This document shows, piece by piece, positions 10,374 to 18,114 of a stretch of DNA of 64,000 nucleotides. Source of the stretch: Chryseobacterium defluvii (lineage in GTDB: Bacteria > Bacteroidota > Bacteroidia > Flavobacteriales > Weeksellaceae); NCBI RefSeq assembly GCF_014204415.1, contig NZ_JACHLE010000001.1, positions 1,116,001 to 1,180,000 of the forward strand. Direction: 5' to 3'. Below the pieces are notes generated by a model. The model searched no databases. It saw nothing but the letters and a program-made list of their open reading frames with translations, and was not told where the DNA came from. How positions within the stretch are numbered: position 1 is the stretch's first letter; every line of letters starts with the position of its first letter. The translations under genes were made by a program, and so were the position numbers.

Positions 10374-11686
10374 ATTTCTTCTATACTGTCAATAAGAACA
10401 GAATCATTTGGTCTTTCATCGGAAATTTCAATTTCTCCGAAAAGCTGTTTTTTATCTACTTCAGGGTTTTGTCTGATAATGTTCAGAATGTTCAAAAAAT
10501 CCCTGATCACTTCTCTCGGCGTCAGAAATTCTTCAGCTCCGGGCTTGTTAAACATTTCTTCCATGAATGCTGAAATTTCTTCATCAGTAATGTTTAATTC
10601 CGTTTTATAATTAAAATCGAAAATCAATTTTAGTTTTTTAAGCAGAACAAAAATTTCATTGTGATTTAAAGGCATCAGTTTAATAACAGGCTGTGCAAAA
10701 TCCCGGATCTCCAGTGTTTCAAATTTATTGCTTTCTAATCTTGATTTTAAAGCCTGATAGCTAAAAAGCCCTCTTCTTTCATTTTCCAAAAATTCTTTTG
10801 TCCCGGCAAAATTGATGAAAAGATTGGTAACCTTTCCCTGGAAACAATCATTGTAAATAGACAAAACTTTCTCGTAGTTTTTCTCACGGGAGGCTGCTGT
10901 GGATATTTTGTAGAGATTAATCGCTTCATCCAGATTGATCATAAAACCGCTATATCCCATACTTACAAAGAGTTTGCAGAAATTTTTAAGCATATCATAA
11001 TAATTGGAATCACTGATAATTTCCCGTACCCCCAGTTCCTGTCTTGCTTCAGTTTTCGTTTTGTATTCTCCTTTAAGCCATTTCAATGCATTTCTGCGCA
11101 GCAATTCATCGTTTTTAGTATAACCTTCATAATACTTTATAATCACGGAACCAAAATCAAAGCCACCTACTTCGGTGATTTCATTTACGGTTTTCATGAT
11201 TGAGTTTTGAATCAGATTCAAATACTGTTCATTTCTGATCTCTACTAATGAAATATTGTTTTCTTCCGCAGTTTTTGTAATTACCTGCTCAATCCATTTT
11301 TCCAGAAGAGTCTGGAGCGCTCCTCCTTCTGGCTTTGTCTGAATAGCAATATTATCCATAATAGCGGAGTATAGGATTACGCTTTTTCCGTCATTGGAAT
11401 ATAACCTGTTGTCCGGGGTGAAATCTGCATTGGCTACAACAAATTTTTGCTTTAAAGCTACCGTATTTAATAAATGAAGCATAAAAGATTTTCCGCTTCC
11501 AAAATCCCCGACCCAAAATTTAGCAAGACTATGTCCGTTTTTCACATCTTCCAGAGAGCTGATGAAGGCATTAATTTCGTCAGACCGTCCTACAGTAATA
11601 TGCTGTACTCCAATTTTAGGAACAACACCGCTGACTAAGGAATTGATAATTGAGGTTGCTTCTTTTGGCTTAATATTGTCAATCAT
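10370..11686 (-). CDS. BrxD-like ATP-binding protein (DUF2791)
   Basis: A 438-residue P-loop protein matching the DUF2791/BrxD pattern of BREX-associated ATPases. The Walker A motif is GDFGSGKS at 60-67, in the family context FWVGDFGSGKSFMLHLL. The N-terminus has EATSIINSLVSGVVP and ITVGRSDEI, also typical. A Walker B-like stretch is GFMINLDEAINLYK. These ATPases are found with an Lhr-like helicase in phage-exclusion loci and with TerB-domain proteins. The start overlaps the upstream stop by 8 nt and the end overlaps the helicase start by 4 nt, which indicates a tightly coupled complex. No other BREX core gene (pglZ, pglX, brxC, brxL) is present, so this is not a complete BREX system. Confidence 0.85.
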   Translation of the reverse strand: MIDNIKPKEATSIINSLVSGVVPKIGVQHITVGRSDEINAFISSLEDVKNGHSLAKFWVGDFGSGKSFMLHLLNTVALKQKFVVANADFTPDNRLYSNDGKSVILYSAIMDNIAIQTKPEGGALQTLLEKWIEQVITKTAEENNISLVEIRNEQYLNLIQNSIMKTVNEITEVGGFDFGSVIIKYYEGYTKNDELLRRNALKWLKGEYKTKTEARQELGVREIISDSNYYDMLKNFCKLFVSMGYSGFMINLDEAINLYKISTAASREKNYEKVLSIYNDCFQGKVTNLFINFAGTKEFLENERRGLFSYQALKSRLESNKFETLEIRDFAQPVIKLMPLNHNEIFVLLKKLKLIFDFNYKTELNITDEEISAFMEEMFNKPGAEEFLTPREVIRDFLNILNIIRQNPEVDKKQLFGEIEISDERPNDSVLIDSIEEI

Positions 11687-13151
11687 TGTTTAAAAGTTTT
11701 TTATAATATTCTGTGTTAATTGTAAAATATTCATCTTCTTCCTCAATCAAAATATCATCAAGTATTTCGAAACAGCTATCATTAACAGAATTAATGGTTG
11801 ATCCCATGAACATATTCTTTGATTTAATGAACTCCTCAAGATCATTTTGAAGAATATTAAAGCTCTGTTTTTCAAATAAATCCAATATCTCTTTTTGAAG
11901 ATCTGTTAAATTCAGTTCTTCAAGATACTTTGAAATCTGAAGTTCAGAATTTTTATTTATTATATTGATCGTTAGTTCGTTCTCATCTTTTGCTTTTCCG
12001 GTTTTTATAGAAGCATTTTCATCTTCATAGTCATCATTCAGGATTTGTCCCAAAATATCAGCGGTCTCAGAATGTTGAGACTGAATGTTTTTAATTGCTG
12101 CATGATCAATTTTAATTTTCTTTCTTTTGGGAAGATATATTTGATTAACTTTTTCAATCGCTTTTTCCAGGTTTCTGTCTGCAATAAATCCGCTTAAAAT
12201 TTTCTCAAAATCATTAAGCTGTTCATTGGTTGAAAACAGATTCTTCTGAATGGTTTTGGTCAATTGCTTTCTATCAAATTTCGGTGCATTCAGATCTTTA
12301 TGCAAATAATGAACGTAAAGCCTTAATGCACAGGTTTTATCATATCCTGCAACAAACTTCGAGGCTTCGAAAAATATGGCATCAACAGACGGATTTTTGA
12401 TGTTAACATCAGTCAATCTGAAAATCTCTCTTTCAAAGGATAAAGGATTGGAATAATCTTCTTTGACGAGATCAAATTTCGCCTTCCAGCGATTGGTATT
12501 TGTTTCGTTAAGAATGATATTCGTTTTATAATCGGCATCCAAGATCTGATGTTGATTTTCCGTTAAAAAAGTTTCTAATTTTGAAATTATTTTTTTATTG
12601 TATTGGTAAAGAATATCTGGATTACTATAATTAAAATCAATATTAATTTTCCTTTTAATTCCATATACCTCGCGCACACTATTCTCACATAATTTCAGAA
12701 TATGATTCAAAATTTCTGACTGTACAGAATTATAGGTATATTTATAGTTCAGGCTTTCTTTTCTGTAGTTATATTGAAGACAGACAATAATTTCTGAAAG
12801 TTCATCAATCACCGTTTCATAAGCTTTGTTGATAGGAACGCAGTTTTTTTGAAAAAACTCTATTGATCTTAAAAATTGTTTCAGTATCTGTATTTTGCAG
12901 AATTCTATTTCGTTGAAAACATTATCCGCAAATCTCAACTTATCAAGAATTTCTATCTGCTCATCATCTAGGTTAAGCTTTCTGGTATACTTTTTACCTA
13001 TTTTCCATGAGTCATTATCGTATTGCTGATCCTGAATTACAGACTCAGCAGATATTTGTTGAAGATTTGGCTCAAAATTGATTGGAATATTTGCATTTCC
13101 GGAAACATCAATAATAGAATTATTTATACTATGTAGATTCCCATTCGACAT
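11679..13151 (-). CDS. TerB-C domain protein of the BrxD/helicase operon
   Basis: A 490-residue, mostly helical, acidic and Asn-rich protein with no enzymatic motif that I can see. The last 85 residues (from about 405, LTDLQKEILDLFEKQ, then INSVNDSCFEILDDILIEEEDEYFTI) fit the TerB-C domain: a helical unit, an Asn-containing helix and an acidic end. The central part (about 50-350) has the length and position of a TerB-N-type region but is only weakly recognisable. TerB-N/TerB-C proteins have been noted next to DUF2791 ATPases and superfamily II helicases in proposed DNA-processing systems. It lies 43 nt after the BRCT gene and overlaps the ATPase gene. I infer a sensor or adaptor role, not tellurite resistance. 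Confidence 0.7.
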   Translation of the reverse strand: MSNGNLHSINNSIIDVSGNANIPINFEPNLQQISAESVIQDQQYDNDSWKIGKKYTRKLNLDDEQIEILDKLRFADNVFNEIEFCKIQILKQFLRSIEFFQKNCVPINKAYETVIDELSEIIVCLQYNYRKESLNYKYTYNSVQSEILNHILKLCENSVREVYGIKRKINIDFNYSNPDILYQYNKKIISKLETFLTENQHQILDADYKTNIILNETNTNRWKAKFDLVKEDYSNPLSFEREIFRLTDVNIKNPSVDAIFFEASKFVAGYDKTCALRLYVHYLHKDLNAPKFDRKQLTKTIQKNLFSTNEQLNDFEKILSGFIADRNLEKAIEKVNQIYLPKRKKIKIDHAAIKNIQSQHSETADILGQILNDDYEDENASIKTGKAKDENELTINIINKNSELQISKYLEELNLTDLQKEILDLFEKQSFNILQNDLEEFIKSKNMFMGSTINSVNDSCFEILDDILIEEEDEYFTINTEYYKKLLNND

Positions 13152-13194
13152 ATTAAGTTTGTGTTTGGTTTGGAACTTCTATGAAGGTTTTTCT

Positions 13195-14085
13195 TTAAAC
13201 TGCATCAAAAATATCAAATTCGTGAACCAAAACAATAGTATGTCCTGATTTTCTTAGATCCAATGCTTTTTCAACTTTTCTGCCATAGCATGAATAACTC
13301 CAGCAGGCATTATTCATATCTCCAATAATAAGATAATCTGTTTTTTTTGAAATATTATTTACCGAAATTCCCCCTTTATTTTGAATTGCTTCCTGCAATT
13401 CATTTCTGGTTCCCCTACTCAAAATTCCTGTAATACAGAAGGTTTTTCCTTCAAAGGTAATTTCAGGATCTACTGCGCAAATTCCGGAAATATTCACATC
13501 GGAAGTATCTCTTTCTATTTTCTCGGCTATCTCATTGTTTCGCAATTCTACAAATTGCTTAACGAAGGCTGTTAAAATGGTTCTTTCTTCTTCCTCAATT
13601 TTCTTATCTACCACAATAGAAAGGACTAAACTCCTGATCTCATCATAGGGATAATATGAATTTAAATGTTCATTTTCTGAAAGCCAGGCATGAAGCCTAA
13701 AGATCTCATCATCATTCAGAACCCCATCAGCCAGAATTCCATGAAAAATTCCCTGCAAAAGCTGCAGATCTGAAGTAATTCCATTGTAGTAAATACTGTC
13801 ATGCTCATATTTCTGACATAACCAATATAAATCTTCTACCGCTTCTTTTGCAGGTATTTCGTTAGATACCGTATTTTCTATCAGAAGCATAAATTCACGA
13901 AACGGGTTTCTTTCAATCAGGTCATAATGATCTTTTGCCCATAATCCGAGCTCTTTCATCTCTTTGGCATCTATTCTATCATCTGAAATAATTCCCAGCA
14001 AAATCCCTTTTAATGAATTAAGAGCTTTATCTGCTCTTGATTTAACAGTAACAATCTGTTGATTTACGTTTTCAAAGTTGGTCAT
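13195..14085 (-). CDS. TerB-like repeat plus BRCT domain protein
   Basis: First gene of the four-gene operon, 296 residues. The N-terminal two thirds hold three copies of a TerB-like helical unit with acidic loops: GIISDDRIDAKEMKELGLWA (31-50), GILADGVLNDDEIFRLHAWL (117-136) and SIVVDKKIEEEERTILTAFV (157-176). The C-terminus (209-296) is a BRCT domain: FEGKTFCITGILS, then KGGISVNNISKKTDYLIIGD, a central Trp (CWSYSCYGRKVEKAL) and a final hydrophobic HTIVLVHEFDIF. BRCT domains of this form, as in bacterial DNA ligase, bind DNA ends or partner proteins. That suggests recruitment to DNA. The palindrome TTAACGTTAA sits 18 nt upstream of the start. Confidence 0.8.
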   Translation of the reverse strand: MTNFENVNQQIVTVKSRADKALNSLKGILLGIISDDRIDAKEMKELGLWAKDHYDLIERNPFREFMLLIENTVSNEIPAKEAVEDLYWLCQKYEHDSIYYNGITSDLQLLQGIFHGILADGVLNDDEIFRLHAWLSENEHLNSYYPYDEIRSLVLSIVVDKKIEEEERTILTAFVKQFVELRNNEIAEKIERDTSDVNISGICAVDPEITFEGKTFCITGILSRGTRNELQEAIQNKGGISVNNISKKTDYLIIGDMNNACWSYSCYGRKVEKALDLRKSGHTIVLVHEFDIFDAV

Positions 14086-14102
14086 TTTTAATAATACATA
14101 AG

Positions 14103-14112
14103 TTAACGTTAA
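14103..14112. promoter_or_regulatory. Palindrome TTAACGTTAA upstream of the BRCT/TerB operon
   Basis: A perfect 10-bp palindrome lies 18-27 nt upstream of the first codon of the operon, a suitable place for an operator. No TAnnTTTG box was found at the expected place, so the promoter is not identified. Confidence 0.3.
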
Positions 14113-14232
14113 ATTTAATAAAAAATAAAATCAACTCATTTATGGTAATCCGTAAAATTTAAATCAAATACATATTTAACTGTATCAATTATAAAAATTT
14201 TGAATAACCAGATTTATTAACAACTCAAAAAA

Positions 14233-14425
14233 TTAACGCTCTATAAGTAGTTTAGTAACATAAATAATATCTTTTTCATCTGCGCTTTTAAGGGGCCGCT
14301 TACTTTCTGATAAATCTTTTTCAAGTGTATTAAGAAACTAATTTTCTTTTTTTCCACATCATTATAATATTTATAGTTATCTTTAAAAACTTTTCAGCTT
14401 GCTCAGGAGAAAACTCCGTACCCAT
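14233..14425 (-). pseudogene. Possible remnant of a small helical protein
   Basis: On the minus strand an ATG at 14425 opens a 31-residue reading (MGTEFSPEQAEKFLKI and on) that stops at 14330. The adjacent frame continues with a plausible helical tail (LEKDLSESKRPLKSADEKD) ending at 14233. The two read naturally as one protein of about 63 residues broken by a single shift near 14335. I recognise no family. The rest of the 470-nt gap between the BRCT gene and the WG-repeat gene is AT-rich, and I see no other feature in it. Confidence 0.3.
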
Positions 14426-14558
14426 TATTATATTTGATTATTAAAACAACATTGGGTGTTTCAACTATACAGAACCTATACACTGAAGGTTCAATAGCGG
14501 TAATACATAAATATAATCAGGCTTTATACAGACTCCAAACATTTAGTAAAATTTAGAT

Positions 14559-16070
14559 ATGAAAAATAATTCGATATTTTTTCTGCTGATGATATTTTGT
14601 TCACTTTTATCAGCCCAAAATAAAAAAACTTACCTGGCGAAGGTAGAATTAAACGGAAAGTACGGTTATATAGATACTTCAGGTAAAGAGGTAATCCCCG
14701 TTATATATGACGATGCCGGGTCTCATAACGACTCTGACGGCCTGGTCAGCTGGGGCAATAATCTCATTCCCGTCAATATTGGAAAATACAATCCTAAAAT
14801 AGAAACGCCTAAACTGATGGTTAAAGGATCAGAAACAAATGGTACCACTACTTCACATAGCCCATCTGAAATAGCACAAAAAGAAAAGGAAAAAGGGAAA
14901 TGGGGGTATTGTAATGCACAGGGCATTTTGGCTATTCCTGCCCAATTTACTGACGCAGGCCCCTTCAGTGAAGGGAGAGCCGCTGTAAAAACAGGTGATA
15001 AATGGGGATACATTGATACGGCCGGAAAAATAATGATTCCGGCTGCCTATGAAGAAGCCGGCTATTTTTCGGAAGGGCTGGCTTTGGCTAAAAAAGACGG
15101 ACTTTACGGCTACATCAATACAAAAGGTGAAGAAGTGCTCAAATTTCAATATGAATATGCCTATCCTTTTCAAAACGGGTATGCAAGGGTATCTCAAAAA
15201 CATCAGTCAAAAGATGACAGGAAAAATATGATCAACAGGACCATCAATAAAGAAGGTAAAATGATCACCCCCGAAAAGTATGATCTGGGATCTGATTTTT
15301 CAAATGATCTGGCTGTTTTTTCATTATCGGATATAGAACCTCACAGCATGATCAAGTATGGGATTATTAATACCAAAGGAGAGGTTTTAGCGCCACCTGT
15401 ATACAATGAAATCTCAACATACAGTGAGGGTATGGCCAAAGTAATGGTCTATAAACGCAGAAAAGGTGATGATGAACGTTATCCTGTTCATGGTTATATC
15501 GATACACAGGGCAAGGAGATCGTCAAACCTTCTTTTGCAGTAGCAGAAGATTTTCATCAAGGTACAGCAGTAGTATCTCTGGATGATGACCTTGATAACG
15601 GGTGGTTCAAAACCGGGCTCATTGACAAAAAAGGGAAAACCATTCTTGACTTTAAATGGATGTATCTGCAACGCATTGGAAATACCTGTCTTGGAGTAAA
15701 CAGCAACTGGTTTCGGGCCGCTTCCATTGCCACAGAAAATAAAAGTATAATTGATAGTAAAGGAAAAGCAGCAAACATTACGATCAATAACAGCCTCAAT
15801 TATTTAGGTGAAAATTTATTTCTCAGCACTAATGAAGAGGATGAGCCAATTGCCATTATCAACTTAGACCAAAAAACTTCTACAGCTCTCCATAAAACCG
15901 AAGGAAAGAAATCCGAGTGTTCGCAGCTTGGAACCATCCAGTTCAGTGAAAAATGTAAGGATTGTGAGGAATGGGATGCCCGCCTTCACGGGCTTATGGA
16001 CTTAAAGGGAAATATAATTGTTGATGCCAAATATGACAGGATATCGGTTTTTGAACCTGTGGATAATTAA
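14559..16070 (+). CDS. Secreted WG-repeat (KWG Leptospira-type) protein
   Basis: A 503-residue exported protein of unknown role. It begins with a signal peptide (IFFLLMIFCSLLSAQ), followed by WG/KWG repeats of about 45-50 residues. The clearest are KYGYIDTSGKEVIPVIYDDA, KWGYCNAQGILAIPAQFTDA, KWGYIDTAGKIMIPAAYEEA and LYGYINTKGEEVLKFQYEYA, each a beta-rich unit ending in F.EG.A.V. Later repeats are more diverged. The C-terminal part (about 380-503) contains a Cys pair CKDCEEWD. WG-repeat proteins are usually surface or periplasmic and may bind ligands or partners, but no activity can be assigned. The gene stands alone and converges on the tRNA-Arg terminator. Confidence 0.85.
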   Translation: MKNNSIFFLLMIFCSLLSAQNKKTYLAKVELNGKYGYIDTSGKEVIPVIYDDAGSHNDSDGLVSWGNNLIPVNIGKYNPKIETPKLMVKGSETNGTTTSHSPSEIAQKEKEKGKWGYCNAQGILAIPAQFTDAGPFSEGRAAVKTGDKWGYIDTAGKIMIPAAYEEAGYFSEGLALAKKDGLYGYINTKGEEVLKFQYEYAYPFQNGYARVSQKHQSKDDRKNMINRTINKEGKMITPEKYDLGSDFSNDLAVFSLSDIEPHSMIKYGIINTKGEVLAPPVYNEISTYSEGMAKVMVYKRRKGDDERYPVHGYIDTQGKEIVKPSFAVAEDFHQGTAVVSLDDDLDNGWFKTGLIDKKGKTILDFKWMYLQRIGNTCLGVNSNWFRAASIATENKSIIDSKGKAANITINNSLNYLGENLFLSTNEEDEPIAIINLDQKTSTALHKTEGKKSECSQLGTIQFSEKCKDCEEWDARLHGLMDLKGNIIVDAKYDRISVFEPVDN

Positions 16071-16115
16071 GTAATCCTGAAGTATAATGCTGGCAGGTTT
16101 AGGTTAAATAAAAAA

Positions 16116-16148
16116 CGGAACAAGTCTTTCTTTTTTAGACTTGTTCCG
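16116..16148. terminator. Terminator between the WG-repeat gene and tRNA-Arg
   Basis: A perfect 12-bp stem CGGAACAAGTCT/AGACTTGTTCCG with a 9-nt loop. On the minus strand it is followed by TTTTTTATTT, so it chiefly ends the tRNA transcript. It may also serve the convergent + gene. Confidence 0.85.
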
Positions 16149-16153
16149 GGAAG

Positions 16154-16225
16154 TGACCGCAGAAGGACTCGAACCCTCACTGTCGGAGCCGAAATCCGAA
16201 GTTCTATCCATTAAACTATGCAGCC
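16154..16225 (-). tRNA. tRNA-Arg (anticodon TCG)
   Basis: A 72-nt cloverleaf folds on the minus strand: acceptor GGCTGCA/TGCGGTC (two G-T pairs), D-arm GTTTAATGGATAGAAC, anticodon stem TCGGA/TCCGA with loop TTTCGGC, and T-arm GAGGG-TTCGAGT-CCTTC. The anticodon TCG reads CGA and related arginine codons. The 3' CCA is not encoded, as is common in Bacteroidota. A terminator follows directly downstream. Confidence 0.95.
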
Positions 16226-16259
16226 GGCAGATAATTAATAATGAAGGATCAATTATTAA

Positions 16260-18029
16260 TTAAAAAGTAATCTTCACCCCGCCTAAGACCTGAGCACCCA
16301 GGACTTTATATCCTTTGTATGTCTGGTATTTAGAGCTTAGAAGATTATTTCCGAGTGCAAAAATACTGAAATTTTTGTGAATTTTATACTCTGCAGAAAG
16401 ATTTAAATCTGCATAACCGCCTACTTTATCATTAGTATCCTCCGTAGACTGGTAAATGATGTTCGGGGTTGTCTGGATCGCTTCCAAGGCATAAGAGTTT
16501 GTCGTTCTGTCACTTGCAAAGATCCCTTTGAATCCCAAAAGGAGCTTTTTATCCAGCATGGTATATTTAGCGCCGATGCCTGCACTAATTAATGGAGCAT
16601 TATAAATATTTTCATAATTCTTCAGGTCATACTTCCTGAACAGCACTTCCCCGTCCAATATCAGGTTTTCCAGCGGAAAATATTGAATACTTCCTTTAAT
16701 ATCGCTTACATTTCCATCGTCATATATTGCAGAAAAAGTATTGGCAAAATTATAGGCAGAACGTTCTATAACATCATAATTGAACAAATCATTCGCTTTG
16801 AAGAACATAATATCCCTCATTTTCCCGAATCCTGCTGAAAAGTCATACTTGATCATCTCATCAAAATCACCCCTTAGCCCTACATAAAAATGATATTTGG
16901 TCTCTGTAGGCCTTAACATCTGGTCTGAAAGGATGAATGGATTCTGCTGAAGCAGGTCACCATAGGTATTAAGCTTTAAACCTCCGTCTACCCCGCCATA
17001 AAATTTGAATTCTTTGGAAGCGGCAAACTGGAACTCAGCCTGTGGGAACCAATACGTTTTATTACTCTTCATCTGTTCTTCCATCAGCCCATTTGAGTGT
17101 TTACCGTTCAGGAAAGCAAATGATGAGCCTAACGTTAAATAGGATTCTCCTTTAGCAAAAGTAACTTTCGGAGTCAGGCCGGTATTAAAGAAATTGGACG
17201 AATTCTTATCACGGATGGCAAAGTCTGTCCTTACCGTTTCCAAACCTACTCCCAGATCTGCATTTAAAACAATATCCGATTTACCTATTTCAACGGCATG
17301 CTTTGAAAGGTTTGCCAAAATGGACACCTGATTCTCCTGGGCATCAAAATGATCTTTCAGGAATGAAGATTTCACCCTTACATCATTTAAGATCTCATTG
17401 GAATAAAAATCATAATATCCGTTGACTTTAAACTGATTGGTTTTCTGTTTCAGATCAACATCTGCAGCCGGTTCTAAGGCATAAATACCATAATAATTAT
17501 AATTATCCAGCCCATACTCCGCATTGATATTGAATTTTCCTTTATCTCCATAAGCATTTAAAAAAGCTCCTAGGCTTGCAGAACTCTGCTTGGAATCCCA
17601 GGCATATTCCTTTTTTAAACCCTGAGTAGAAAGAACGTGAACATCTGCCCCCACTTCGATCTTGTTTTCCAGTGTTGTGGATATGTTAGCATCCGCCAGG
17701 ATCTTCCCGTAATTGCCCATTCCAAACTGGAAATAGTTATTTTGAGCATTACCGTCGAATTTCGGAGTTACATCTTCCCCCTGAATGGTTGAAGTTTTAA
17801 AATCCGAAACCGCAGGCACGTCTGTAATGGTATATTGTACAGGATTCTGGGATTTCTCTTCAGGCGGATAATTCTTAATGGTTTCCACGGACGTCTTTTT
17901 CTTTTCGATCTTCTTAACCTCCGGTTCTCTTTTTTTATTAAGAATCAGCTTTTCTTCCTTGATCTGGGAAAACGCAAACGGCGAGATCCCTAAAAATAAT
18001 ATGGATAATAATTGAATTCTTCTGTTCAT
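16260..18029 (-). CDS. Outer-membrane beta-barrel protein, TonB-receptor-like without plug
   Basis: A 589-residue protein with a signal peptide (LSILFLGISPFAFSQ), a Lys/Glu-rich linker (LNKKREPEVKKIEKKK) and then alternating beta strands typical of an outer-membrane barrel: FQFGMGNYGKILADANIST, FNINAEYGLDNYNYYG, LDGEVLFRKYDL. It ends in LGAQVLGGVKITF, with the terminal Phe seen in barrel insertion signals. No canonical plug domain is visible, although such proteins are often annotated as TonB-dependent receptors. It lies 81 nt downstream of the large TPR gene on the same strand, so the pair probably forms one operon in which the barrel and the TPR protein cooperate at the outer membrane. Substrate unknown. 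Confidence 0.75.
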   Translation of the reverse strand: MNRRIQLLSILFLGISPFAFSQIKEEKLILNKKREPEVKKIEKKKTSVETIKNYPPEEKSQNPVQYTITDVPAVSDFKTSTIQGEDVTPKFDGNAQNNYFQFGMGNYGKILADANISTTLENKIEVGADVHVLSTQGLKKEYAWDSKQSSASLGAFLNAYGDKGKFNINAEYGLDNYNYYGIYALEPAADVDLKQKTNQFKVNGYYDFYSNEILNDVRVKSSFLKDHFDAQENQVSILANLSKHAVEIGKSDIVLNADLGVGLETVRTDFAIRDKNSSNFFNTGLTPKVTFAKGESYLTLGSSFAFLNGKHSNGLMEEQMKSNKTYWFPQAEFQFAASKEFKFYGGVDGGLKLNTYGDLLQQNPFILSDQMLRPTETKYHFYVGLRGDFDEMIKYDFSAGFGKMRDIMFFKANDLFNYDVIERSAYNFANTFSAIYDDGNVSDIKGSIQYFPLENLILDGEVLFRKYDLKNYENIYNAPLISAGIGAKYTMLDKKLLLGFKGIFASDRTTNSYALEAIQTTPNIIYQSTEDTNDKVGGYADLNLSAEYKIHKNFSIFALGNNLLSSKYQTYKGYKVLGAQVLGGVKITF

Positions 18030-18049
18030 TGTTTTTGATTTGTATTAAC

Positions 18050-18114
18050 GTATAATGTCGGATGTATAATGTATTTCATGCTATACATTTTACATTGTAC
18101 ACTGTACATTTTAC
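18050..18114. repeat. TGTA/TACA-rich short repeat
   Basis: The gap between the TPR and barrel genes carries repeated TATAATGT and TACATTTTACA/TGTACA units on both strands. They give overlapping palindromes such as TGTACACTGTACA-like stretches. It may form a leader hairpin or be a simple-sequence tract; no function is evident. Confidence 0.4.

Noticed and set aside
8232..14085. Complete BREX system
   Set aside because: Only BrxD-like and helicase genes are present. No pglZ, pglX, brxC, brxA, brxB or brxL is seen.
11679..14085. Tellurite-resistance genes because of TerB-type domains
   Set aside because: TerC, TerD and TerZ partners are absent. The neighbours are an ATPase, a helicase and a BRCT protein, which points to DNA processing.
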